In this document: positions 25,527 through 32,929 of the stretch, in pieces
Numbering within the stretch: position 1 is the first letter of the stretch
Layout: each line of letters starts with the position of its first letter
Source: Bacillota bacterium
Lineage (GTDB): Bacteria; Bacillota_A; Clostridia; Lachnospirales; Lachnospiraceae
Assembly (NCBI GenBank): GCA_023407175.1
Contig: JAEYMU010000013.1
Span: forward strand, 38,384 to 102,383
Direction of reading: 5' to 3'
DNA: 64,000 bases
The notes under the pieces: model-generated
Database searches by the model: none
What the model saw: the letters and a program-made list of their open reading frames with translations, nothing else
What the model was told of the DNA's origin: nothing
Position numbers and translations under genes: made by a program

Positions 25527-25581
25527 TTCGAAAATATTCGAAACTATAGTAATTTTATACATATATGCATCGATTTGTCAA
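25527..25581 (-). promoter_or_regulatory. amylase promoter with TTTCGAA dyad
   Basis: On the minus strand TTGACA (25576-25581), 16 nt, TATAAA (25554-25559), then TTTCGAA-TAT-TTTCGAA (25527-25543) near the expected transcription start. All three are kept in the copy at 27216-27270 although surrounding bases differ, which supports function. The remaining sequence to 25913 is AT-rich with no gene I recognise. Confidence 0.65.
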
Positions 25582-25913
25582 TATTAATTTCAAACTTTTT
25601 AACATATTTTTTTAATAATTTGTTCTTTATTTGTAAATTATGTACAAAAATATCCTCGCTAATTTTTATACGCTTTTTGCTCATATAACAATTCCATATA
25701 TATCCAAATGTGCAATATGCGGCTGTATAGAAATCCTGCTTTTTAAATCAATAAAATATTTATAATGGGGTCATTTCCTTCAAAACACAAATTCTAACAT
25801 CAAGGAAGGCTACACAATTGTAACTTCTTAAAATCAGTACAATAATTTAGATTATTGCTGTTAAGTGGCATGCAATCATGAAAGTATTTTAAGTTTGTTT
25901 TACTATATGGTTA

Positions 25914-26056
25914 AGGAGGAGAAAGGATGAATCTTCCAAAAGACAGGAGTTTCGTAAAATGGTAACCGGATACCTGAAAGAAAATCCGGTTAAGAATGGA
26001 GCGGATGTCAATGCTCTCATGAAAGAAATGATATCTATTATCTTGGAAAGTAGAAT
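25914..26056 (+). pseudogene. IS256-family transposase, N-terminal fragment
   Basis: The conceptual translation from about 25926 reads DESSKRQEFRKM, then VTGYLKENPVKNGADVN, then ALMKEMISIILESRMD. This matches the N-terminus of IS256/Mutator-type transposases (the usual DVN-x2-M-x-EMM-x-ILE pattern before a GYSKYDY motif). The frame has no proper start and the catalytic DDE region is gone; sequence switches to an IS66 remnant near 26054. It is a dead fragment lying between the two amylase copies. Confidence 0.6.
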
Positions 26057-26301
26057 GGATGTCAAAAAGAATACCTCAAAGTATTTCTTACCGATGGAGA
26101 AATTCCCATTGACAACTCAGCCTCAACTTGTATTACTATATCAGCTATCTTCTCACAGAATTGCCAAAATTCATTGATAACGCTGGAAATATAGAACAAT
26201 CAAAGCTGGAGCCACTCATGCCGCGGTCGAAATCACTCCCGGCTGATTGCTACAACAAGCGCCGCAATAAAGCGGCGCTTAAATCAACCGAAAGCGGATA
26301 A
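26054..26301 (+). pseudogene. IS66-family transposase, C-terminal fragment with internal deletion
   Basis: The frame from 26057 encodes QKEYLKVFLTDGEIPIDNSA, the conserved catalytic end of IS66 transposases. It then shifts, and the frame from 26131 encodes YYYISYLLTELPKFIDNAGN, then KLEPLMPRSKSLPADCY and a stop at 26299-26301. The roughly 40 residues normally between these blocks are missing. A GC-rich hairpin (GCGCCGC / GCGGCGC) falls in the last codons. Non-functional remnant. Confidence 0.8.
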
Positions 26302-26348
26302 TTTGACGCTTACGCATTCTCTGCCTCACCCGGGCAGCATCTGAGTCA

Positions 26349-27089
26349 TCACCACGATATTGTAGTGCTTCCTGCTCCGGAGGCTGGAACTGTATAGGTT
26401 TTATTGGAGCCGCCCTGCCATACCACTGCGCCGCTTGCATCCTTCTTTATCGCCTTAAATTCAATACTTGTTCCTGCCGGAAGATTTACTGTTATTGTCC
26501 AGGTCGGGTAATTAGAACGGGAAGCCGGCCCCACTGCATTCGCCGTATTCCAGGAACCAAGCTCCGGTATATTTCCGGCAATATAGACGCGCTGTCCCCA
26601 GACGGCAATTGCATCGTTTACAATAAATGTAACGGCCACCAGATCTGTCGCCGGTTCATCACTGGTTATAACCCCATTCTTAATCCAGCAATTACCAGTT
26701 ACCAGATATCCGGCCTCGCCGGCTGCAGGAATTTGCACGCTGCCGCTGTTGAATAATACATATGCCTTATCCCAGCCGTTGATCGTATAGGAATACCAAT
26801 TATCCCCCTCACTGGTCATTGCAGTCCCCGGCCATTCTGCGTCCTCCTTTATTGGTGTTACCGTATCATCATAATAATAGATATTCGGTGCTCCCCAGAA
26901 ATTCGGCTTATAATAATGCACCGTAATACTGGCTGAATTTTCTTTTGACGGCTGTACAACAGAGGTCTGAACCGTATTATAGCTTGCCGCAGCAACTGGC
27001 AGGTTGCCCTGCATATTAATTCCGTTTAATTGGATCAGTAATGCCAGCATTACCAGCATGCCACTTAAAACCTTTACAACTTTTTTCAT
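26349..27089 (-). CDS. secreted starch-binding protein (CBM26-CBM20) derived from amylase by internal deletion
   Basis: The 246-residue protein has the amylase signal peptide (1-35), then about 18 residues corresponding to amylase 75-92, then CBM26 (about 54-145) and CBM20 (about 150-246). The catalytic barrel and Ig-like module are absent. The length is exactly that of the amylase (759) minus 38 and 475 codons. Both deletions are in frame, and the reading frame, promoter and ribosome binding site (GGAGAGGG) are intact. Most changes in the modules are conservative, so it may be a working starch-binding protein rather than a decaying pseudogene. The start at 27089 corresponds to the amylase start. 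Confidence 0.8.
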   Translation of the reverse strand: MKKVVKVLSGMLVMLALLIQLNGINMQGNLPVAAASYNTVQTSVVQPSKENSASITVHYYKPNFWGAPNIYYYDDTVTPIKEDAEWPGTAMTSEGDNWYSYTINGWDKAYVLFNSGSVQIPAAGEAGYLVTGNCWIKNGVITSDEPATDLVAVTFIVNDAIAVWGQRVYIAGNIPELGSWNTANAVGPASRSNYPTWTITVNLPAGTSIEFKAIKKDASGAVVWQGGSNKTYTVPASGAGSTTISW

Positions 27090-27215
27090 TTTTACCCTCT
27101 CCTTGTATAATATTTGCAATGACCAAAATCCAATACACTATTCTGACAGGCACAGCTTTCCCCCGGCGCCATGACAGATATGGCCTCAAATATAACATTT
27201 TATCGTTTTTGTTTT

Positions 27216-27270
27216 TTCGAAAACATTCGAAATTATAGTAATTTTATACATATAAATATCGATTTGTCAA
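27216..27270 (-). promoter_or_regulatory. promoter of the starch-binding paralogue
   Basis: TTGACA (27265-27270), 16 nt, TATAAA (27243-27248), and the TTCGAAAACATTCGAAA dyad (27216-27232), all kept from the duplicated amylase promoter. Confidence 0.6.
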
Positions 27271-27320
27271 TATCAATTTCAATTTTTTAACATATTTTCA
27301 ATAACCCATTCTTTATATGC

Positions 27321-27656
27321 TTACACAAAAATCACCTGTACCAGAAACATATATAAGGCTGTTCCCCCCATAATGCTTAACAGTACATTGCTTTTCCATT
27401 TATGTAAAACCACAATTGCACCAATTGAGATCAGCTCCGGAATTCCATGGGGTTTATCGATAAATGAAACATTTTTCAAACAATAAACCACCAATAATCC
27501 CATCATTGCCGGCGGAAGTGCATATCCCAAATATGTAATGAGCTTCGGTTGCTTTTTCTTCTCCGGGAACAGCAAAAACGGTGTAAATCTGGTAGTCATT
27601 GTTCCCAAGGCAATCGCCAGTATCATAATTAATGTCTGTGCAGGTGTTAATAGCAT
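27321..27656 (-). CDS. azlD: branched-chain amino acid exporter small subunit AzlD
   Basis: The 111-residue membrane protein has about four helices with the AzlD pattern (GTMTTRFTPFLLFP near the N-terminus, LGYALPPAMMGLLVVYCL in the middle). It forms the exporter for branched-chain amino acids and analogues with AzlC. Its ATG overlaps the azlC stop by 10 nt and has GGGAGG upstream. It ends close to the amylase paralogue's upstream region. Confidence 0.88.
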   Translation of the reverse strand: MLLTPAQTLIMILAIALGTMTTRFTPFLLFPEKKKQPKLITYLGYALPPAMMGLLVVYCLKNVSFIDKPHGIPELISIGAIVVLHKWKSNVLLSIMGGTALYMFLVQVIFV

Positions 27657-28348
27657 AGTCTTTTCCTCCCAAGAATCAAGATCATAAAAACTAAGATCAT
27701 AGACGGTATTACCACATTATCTGCTCCGAACACGGCCAGACCAAGAACTGTGCAGATCACCCCAAGTATGCCTGATATCCGGTTCTCCTTTTTCTTCATT
27801 TGTTCCAGAAAAAGCACACTGAATAAAGCAGTCAATACAAAATCAAGCCCCTTTGTATTAAAGGTAATAAAATTCCCCAGGGTTCCTCCCAAAAAGGTAC
27901 CCAGCACCCAATAAGAATAATTTAAGGCTGATATGGTAAGGTAAAAATATTTTCTATTGATATTATCCGGCGGATTAATGCTTGAGGAGATAGAAAAGGT
28001 CTCGTCACAAAGCACGTAGATAAGGAACATCCGTACCTTACCAAGCCCCTTGTATTTCTCCAGCATGGATATTCCATAAAACAGATGTCTTGCATTGATC
28101 ATTATGCTTAACAGAAATGCCTGAACCGGGTTAAACGCTGTGGTTAGCAGAGTAATTGCAACAAACTGCATGCTTCCGCAAAAGGCAATCGCGCTCATAA
28201 GAACAGCCCAGAGAGTACCGTATCCTTTTGTATGCATCAATACCCCATACGCCATTCCCAAAATCAAAAAGCCGGTCAATACCGGAATTGTATGGGGAAA
28301 GGCTGACTTAAATGCCTTTTGAAATTCATCTCTTTGTTTTTCTCCCAT
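27647..28348 (-). CDS. azlC: branched-chain amino acid exporter large subunit AzlC
   Basis: The 233-residue membrane protein has the AzlC signature (FPHTIPVLTGFLILGMAYGVLM, AFCGSMQFVAITLL, NARHLFYGISML) and about six helices. The ATG at 28348 is chosen because it has GGAGGT upstream (12-nt spacing) and aligns with the usual N-terminus; the frame is open further up without a site. It forms the large subunit with AzlD. A divergent XRE-cupin regulator and a set of dyads in the shared promoter region suggest local control. Confidence 0.9.
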   Translation of the reverse strand: MGEKQRDEFQKAFKSAFPHTIPVLTGFLILGMAYGVLMHTKGYGTLWAVLMSAIAFCGSMQFVAITLLTTAFNPVQAFLLSIMINARHLFYGISMLEKYKGLGKVRMFLIYVLCDETFSISSSINPPDNINRKYFYLTISALNYSYWVLGTFLGGTLGNFITFNTKGLDFVLTALFSVLFLEQMKKKENRISGILGVICTVLGLAVFGADNVVIPSMILVFMILILGRKRLCY

Positions 28349-28422
28349 ATTAATACTTGCACCTCCGATTGAATCATGTATAATAAAGGTTATCAGAAGT
28401 TGCCTTTCAACTTTTGATAAAA

Positions 28423-28502
28423 GGCGCGTTTTTGCGCCGTGCATCCCGATGATCGGAACAGGCTTTGTTCCGATATATATTTAACATTTGTTAAATATAT
28501 CG
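28423..28502. promoter_or_regulatory. three adjacent dyads in the azlC/regulator intergenic region
   Basis: GGCGC-n6-GCGCC (28423-28438), a perfect 9-bp stem ATCGGAACA / TGTTCCGAT (28452-28474) and a perfect 12-bp inverted repeat ATATATTTAACA-TT-TGTTAAATATAT (28475-28500) follow one another. The last is a good operator candidate for the XRE-cupin protein; the others could be leader hairpins. Confidence 0.5.
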
Positions 28503-28570
28503 ATGTAAGTTATATCATACAATCGTTAAATATAATTGTCAATATGGAATGCGTAAGGCAGGAGCAGAAT

Positions 28571-29122
28571 ATGGAAATTAATCAGATAATTGCAGAGAAT
28601 TTAAAAAGATTGCGTACACAGCGCAATTTAAGCCTTGGACAGCTCTCCTCCCTATGTGAGGTAAGTAAGGTTATGCTGTCTCAAATCGAACGTGGAGAAA
28701 CAAATCCTACGGTGAATACTCTCTGGAAGATTGCCAACGGTCTTAAAATTCCCTATACGGCCTTAATGGATCAGCCGGTCCACGACACAGCTATTATAAA
28801 AAAATCCGAAATAACTGTTCAATCCGAGGACCAAAATCATTATAGACTTTATTGCTATTATACAAACAACCCTCATCGAAACTTCGAGCTTTTCCAGCTT
28901 GAGCTCGATGCAGGCTGCAGCTATACCTCAATCGGTCATTCCGAAAAATCACAGGAATATATCATGGTACTGGAAGGTGAACTGACCCTCTGGGTAAATG
29001 ATCAATCCTATCAGCTGCATCCGAATGACGCAATTGATTTCGTGGCCTCTTCCAGGCATATTTACTTTGCAAGCGGTTCTGAAACGCTTAAAGCGGTGAT
29101 TATTAATTTTTATCCCCTTTGA
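28571..29122 (+). CDS. XRE-family regulator with cupin sensor domain
   Basis: The 183-residue protein has an N-terminal XRE helix-turn-helix (LKRLRTQRNLSLGQLSSLC, then VSKVMLSQIERGETNPTVNT) and a C-terminal cupin (about 105-180, SQEYIMVLEGELTLWVNDQS). This two-domain type commonly regulates a divergent amino-acid or polyamine gene. The start at 28571 follows AGGAGC at good spacing; upstream ATGs lack a site. Divergent from azlCD, it is probably its regulator and senses a small ligand through the cupin. Confidence 0.88.
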   Translation: MEINQIIAENLKRLRTQRNLSLGQLSSLCEVSKVMLSQIERGETNPTVNTLWKIANGLKIPYTALMDQPVHDTAIIKKSEITVQSEDQNHYRLYCYYTNNPHRNFELFQLELDAGCSYTSIGHSEKSQEYIMVLEGELTLWVNDQSYQLHPNDAIDFVASSRHIYFASGSETLKAVIINFYPL

Positions 29123-29133
29123 ATACCTGATTT

Positions 29134-30045
29134 TTAATTCTGATTTGCATCCTCCCTGACTGCAAATTCCATACCTATTATAAACAGGTTTCCCTGGATA
29201 TCTGCTGTCAGTATTCCATTCATGCTGTTAACCAGCTCATAGGCAATGGATAGCCCTAAGCCGGTGGACGGTGAATTCCTGGAGGCATCGGCCTTATAAA
29301 AACGCTGAAACACCTGCTTTGTATCGATAGGTTCAGAGCTTTCATAACCGTTTTTGACATCAACTCTGACCCTGTTATCCTTCTTTTTCATATCAATTAC
29401 TATAGTCTCTTTCCCATGGTCCAGTGCATTCTTTATTATATTTTGCATAACTCTTCTTATTCCCGCCTCATTCGCCCAGATAAGACAGCCTTCCTCCGGT
29501 ATTTCTATCAGCGGCTCAATATTTTTCCTCTTAAACTCCTCATAGAACGAAAAAACAGAATCGTACAATATTTTATTTATATTGCAATATTCAAAGGTTA
29601 ATTTATAGGTTTCATTTTGCAGCTTCACATAAGTAAATAGCTGCTCCACCAATTCATTGAGGGAATTAATGCGGGTTTCTATTATCTTTGTATATTGCTC
29701 CCGTTTTTCTTCATCATCACAATCATTTAACAGGGTAAAGTACCCTTTCAGCGAAGTAAGGGGGGTTCTGATGTCATGGGATATATTTGTGATCGTTTCC
29801 TTTAGCTGATTATCCTTCCTGCTGCAATCAGCCTCCAGTAATTTTCCTTTCCTTAAAATACTGTTAATAGCGTCCGCCAATTCATCCACTTCCTTCAGGG
29901 AAAGTTCTGTGGCTATTATCTTATTTGTATCATTATTTTTGATAAATTGAAGCTGGCGGCAGATGGAACGTATCTGCCGCCTATATATGATTAAAATTCC
30001 TATACTGGTTAATGTAAGCATTCCCAATACAATATTAATCCACAT
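29134..30045 (-). CDS. sensor histidine kinase with minimal input domain
   Basis: The kinase of about 303 residues has one or two N-terminal helices and almost no extracytoplasmic part. A HAMP-like segment, phosphoacceptor His90 in NISHDIRTPLTSLKGY and an ATPase domain (NIIKNALDHG, STGLGLSIAYELV) follow. Small kinases of this kind next to Bcr-type ABC exporters usually take their signal through the transporter. The ATG at 30045 has GGGAG at 5 nt; a TTG at 30111 and an ATG at 30057 are alternatives. A GTGCAGG/CCTGCAC hairpin lies just upstream of the chosen start. Its regulator is probably the OmpR protein at 32239-32907. Confidence 0.82.
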   Translation of the reverse strand: MWINIVLGMLTLTSIGILIIYRRQIRSICRQLQFIKNNDTNKIIATELSLKEVDELADAINSILRKGKLLEADCSRKDNQLKETITNISHDIRTPLTSLKGYFTLLNDCDDEEKREQYTKIIETRINSLNELVEQLFTYVKLQNETYKLTFEYCNINKILYDSVFSFYEEFKRKNIEPLIEIPEEGCLIWANEAGIRRVMQNIIKNALDHGKETIVIDMKKKDNRVRVDVKNGYESSEPIDTKQVFQRFYKADASRNSPSTGLGLSIAYELVNSMNGILTADIQGNLFIIGMEFAVREDANQN

Positions 30046-30119
30046 TCTTGCTCCCATTCCTGTGCAGGTAGCCTGCACGTCTGAATTTATGCCGGGATAA
30101 TCCAGACACAAATTTCCGA

Positions 30120-30989
30120 TCAGATATCTCTTTTGTCCATTACAACGCAGCTGATGATATTATATAACAGAATGGCCGCCAGCGAAACCATCAAAACTCT
30201 AATTCCCATATCCTTAGTAAACTGGCTGGTCAAGGCCTGTACATTCGTTGTGACAAAATATTTCACCAGATTTTCTCCCACATGGAAGCTTCCGATTTTC
30301 AGCATGCTAAGATAGCTTATGATCAAGCTTCCCAGCCCGGAGGACAGACCGATACTGATCATCATACTGATGGCCGTACTCCTGACAATCACGGAAATCA
30401 TAATAATGATAATCGCAAAGGCGATATGCAGCAGACATTGCAGACCCACATATTGCAAAAACCTGAAGGACAGGGACAGCTTCATCGATACACTGCTATG
30501 AAATATGCTTGATCCGATTGATAGCGCAATAAGCAAAATAATCGTTTCAAGAACGACAAAAATCGACATAACCACTGTTTTCGACAGGATAACATACCGC
30601 CTTTTCTTTGTACAGCTTATAATATTTTTAATAAATCCGGTACTGTTTTCCCCGCATACAAACAATACTGCAAAGATACCTGTAAAAAACAACAGGATTG
30701 CACTGGACAGCATCACAGAAGCTTCATCCAGCAAGGTAATATTGTCCTGCATCAGGGGTGTGGCGTCAAAACTAATTCCCAAATTCACATTTTTATCTGT
30801 ATCCGCTCCATTTCCTGCTGCCTGATCTGTCTGCAGCTCGGCATCCTTCGCCATTTCCTTAAGAGTACTCAAATCCTGGTCAATCATATAGGAGCCAAAC
30901 AGCATGAATACAACTATAATCATCAGAATTACATAAAAGCTTTTTGTTTTTATCATGCGATATAAATCCATTTTTATTACATTAAGCAT
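30120..30989 (-). CDS. ABC-2 type transporter permease
   Basis: The 289-residue membrane subunit has an N-terminal helix (about 17-37), a large loop (about 38-90) and five further helices, the topology of BcrB/NatB-like ABC-2 permeases. It overlaps the ATPase gene by 8 nt and has GGAGGAG before the ATG. With the BcrA-like ATPase it would form an exporter or resistance pump for a peptide antibiotic or lipid; substrate not visible from sequence. Confidence 0.85.
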   Translation of the reverse strand: MLNVIKMDLYRMIKTKSFYVILMIIVVFMLFGSYMIDQDLSTLKEMAKDAELQTDQAAGNGADTDKNVNLGISFDATPLMQDNITLLDEASVMLSSAILLFFTGIFAVLFVCGENSTGFIKNIISCTKKRRYVILSKTVVMSIFVVLETIILLIALSIGSSIFHSSVSMKLSLSFRFLQYVGLQCLLHIAFAIIIIMISVIVRSTAISMMISIGLSSGLGSLIISYLSMLKIGSFHVGENLVKYFVTTNVQALTSQFTKDMGIRVLMVSLAAILLYNIISCVVMDKRDI

Positions 30990-31899
30990 TTTCAGCTCCT
31001 CCTGTCAGCTCCATAAAATATTTTTCCAGATTATCCTTATTCACACCGATGGAGCTAATTCGGATTTTATTCGATATGAGTTCCATATTGATTGCTGCAA
31101 CTTCATCAAGTCTTTCGAAGATTTGTATTGTATTGCTGCTCACTACCTTATAATTGTGGATGTCCATACGGTCAAGAACAGTACAGGCTCTATCCGGCTC
31201 CTCAAGAATAACCTCAATCCTTTCACCGCACCGCTCGGACAGCTCCTCCTTCGTCAGCTCCTCCATCAGTCTGCCCTGATTGATGATGCCATAATGTGTC
31301 ACCAGCTTCGACAGCTCTTCCAGGATATGGCTTGATATGATTACCGTTATATTCCTTTCTCTGTTTAGCTTTAATATGGTTTCTCTCACATCAACAATAC
31401 CCTGGGGATCCAGTCCGTTAATCGGTTCGTCCAAAACAAGTAAATCCGGCTCCCCAACCAGGGCCATTCCGATCCCCAGCCTTTGCTTCATCCCCAGAGA
31501 ATAGTGCTTTACCTTCTTTTTGCCTGCTTTACCGAGTCCGACAATTTCTATAATTTCCTCGATGTACTTTCTTCGGTAAATCCCGCTGCAGATTGCCTTC
31601 AGCTTCAGATTGTCAAAGGCTGTCATATCCGGGTAAAGTCCCGGAGCCTCAATCAAAACTCCAATTCTGTCAAATACCCTCTTAATCTCATTGCCCTTAC
31701 AGCCAAAAAGCTCGATTTCACCGCTAGTCTGCCCTGCCAGACCGGAAATCATCTTTAGAAAGGTGGTCTTGCCTGCTCCGTTTCTTCCGATAAAACCATA
31801 GATCGAACCCTTTTCAATGTGAAGACTGACATTATCCACTGCCTTCTGCTTCTTATACTGCTTCGTCAGATTGGTTGTCCTCAATAAATATTCGCTCAT
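30982..31899 (-). CDS. ABC transporter ATPase, BcrA-like
   Basis: The ATPase of about 305 residues has Walker A GRNGAGKTT, signature HYSLGMKQRLGIG, Walker B LLVLDEPINGLDP and the switch His in IISSHILEEL. The C-terminal extension of about 85 residues is typical of bacitracin and lantibiotic exporters. ATG at 31899 follows GGGAG; an in-frame ATG at 31917 has no site. It is first in an operon with its permease and a small kinase. Confidence 0.92.
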   Translation of the reverse strand: MSEYLLRTTNLTKQYKKQKAVDNVSLHIEKGSIYGFIGRNGAGKTTFLKMISGLAGQTSGEIELFGCKGNEIKRVFDRIGVLIEAPGLYPDMTAFDNLKLKAICSGIYRRKYIEEIIEIVGLGKAGKKKVKHYSLGMKQRLGIGMALVGEPDLLVLDEPINGLDPQGIVDVRETILKLNRERNITVIISSHILEELSKLVTHYGIINQGRLMEELTKEELSERCGERIEVILEEPDRACTVLDRMDIHNYKVVSSNTIQIFERLDEVAAINMELISNKIRISSIGVNKDNLEKYFMELTGGAENA

Positions 31900-32238
31900 T
31901 TTTACTCCCATCCGCACGCTTTAGCGTGCACTCAAATCAATAATTGAAAGTGCTTTTCTTTCAACCTATCCTCCACTGGTTTATTTGTTATGGTTTTATC
32001 TTAATCGGTAAAATATAAAATATCGCAAACAAAAGTTTAAGATTTGTTAAAGATATTCCTTATTATTTTTACACCCCCGCATATCACAAGCAAGCTTGAT
32101 ATTGCACCAATAAACAGTTTGAAAGGTACTTCAAACTTGTTCCTCCACAGAAAAACAGCATAGCATAACAAATGGAAACCATTTTATTATCGTTATGCTA
32201 TGCTGATTTAGAGCATATATATATTTTTCAAATATACC
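31900..32238 (-). terminator. gap with the response-regulator terminator (32156-32205)
   Basis: A perfect 14-bp stem (CAGCATAGCATAAC / GTTATGCTATGCTG) encloses an AAATGG/CCATTT stem and lies downstream of the regulator gene. A GCACGC/GCGTGC hairpin (31914-31929) lies just before the ATPase start. The remainder is AT-rich and should hold the ABC operon promoter; no gene seen. Confidence 0.7.
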
Positions 32239-32907
32239 CTAAGCTTTCAGTTTGAAGCCGACTCCCCATACAGTTTCAATATACTCGCTCTCGGTATACT
32301 TTCTGAATTTGTTTCTGATATTACTGATATGCACGTTAATCGTTTTGTCTTCCCCAATAAAGTATTCATCCCAGGCATATTCATAGATATCCTGCTTGCT
32401 GAAGACTTTCTTCGGGTAGGTAAGCAGTAATCCGAGAATTTTAAATTCCTGTTTGGTCAAATATATCTCATTTTCCTTGATTGTAACCAGAAAGGTATCC
32501 CTATTCAGCTTTAAGTCTTTGCAGGATAATATATTGGCAGCGGGACCGCTCTCCCTTCTTAGCTGCACAAAAACCCGGGCCACCAGCTCCTTAAGCTCAA
32601 AGGGCTTGGTGATATAATCATCCGCACCTACGGTCAGCAGATCAACCTTGCTGTCAAGCTCATCCTTGGCAGATACCACAATCACCGGAACCTTTGAATG
32701 GGTTCTTAGCTCTTTGAGAAATGCCTCGCCCTTTAATCCCGGCAGCATCAAATCCAGCAAGATCAGATCATATGCTTCGTTTTTCACACATAAACCCGCC
32801 TCCGTACCGGAAAATGCCTGTGTACAGGATAAAGCATTCTGGCTTAAGGCCTCATATATCATATTATTGATGGTCACATCATCTTCAACAATTAAAATCC
32901 TATGCAT
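32239..32907 (-). CDS. OmpR-family response regulator
   Basis: The 222-residue protein has a receiver domain with Asp52 (LILLDLMLPG), switch residues VSAKD and DDYITKPFE, and a winged-helix domain (LTKQEFKILGLLL ... INVHISNIRNKF). GAGGT precedes the ATG. It lies 22 nt after the TPM gene on the same strand, so it could be read from that operon. The nearest kinase is beyond the ABC exporter at 29134-30045; pairing with it is likely because regulator-transporter-kinase sets of this kind are common. Confidence 0.92.
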   Translation of the reverse strand: MHRILIVEDDVTINNMIYEALSQNALSCTQAFSGTEAGLCVKNEAYDLILLDLMLPGLKGEAFLKELRTHSKVPVIVVSAKDELDSKVDLLTVGADDYITKPFELKELVARVFVQLRRESGPAANILSCKDLKLNRDTFLVTIKENEIYLTKQEFKILGLLLTYPKKVFSKQDIYEYAWDEYFIGEDKTINVHISNIRNKFRKYTESEYIETVWGVGFKLKA

Positions 32908-32929
32908 CGGTTTACCTCATCAATTGCTA

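Larger units (their letters stand above)
23082..25630. repeat. duplicated amylase unit, long copy
   Basis: This segment, from just past the gene to about 230 bp upstream of its start, is near-identical in its retained parts to 26313-27318. The copies are in the same orientation, separated by IS remnants. The promoter is included in the duplication. Confidence 0.85.
26313..27318. repeat. duplicated amylase unit, short copy
   Basis: Tandem copy of 23082-25630 lacking two internal blocks of 114 and 1425 bp. Promoter, signal-peptide region, both starch-binding modules and the 3' flank are retained. Confidence 0.85.

Noticed and set aside
26258..26281. GC-rich hairpin GCGCCGC-n6-GCGGCGC as a terminator
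   Set aside because: It falls inside the last codons of the IS66 remnant and has no T-run, so it is better read as part of the transposase relic.
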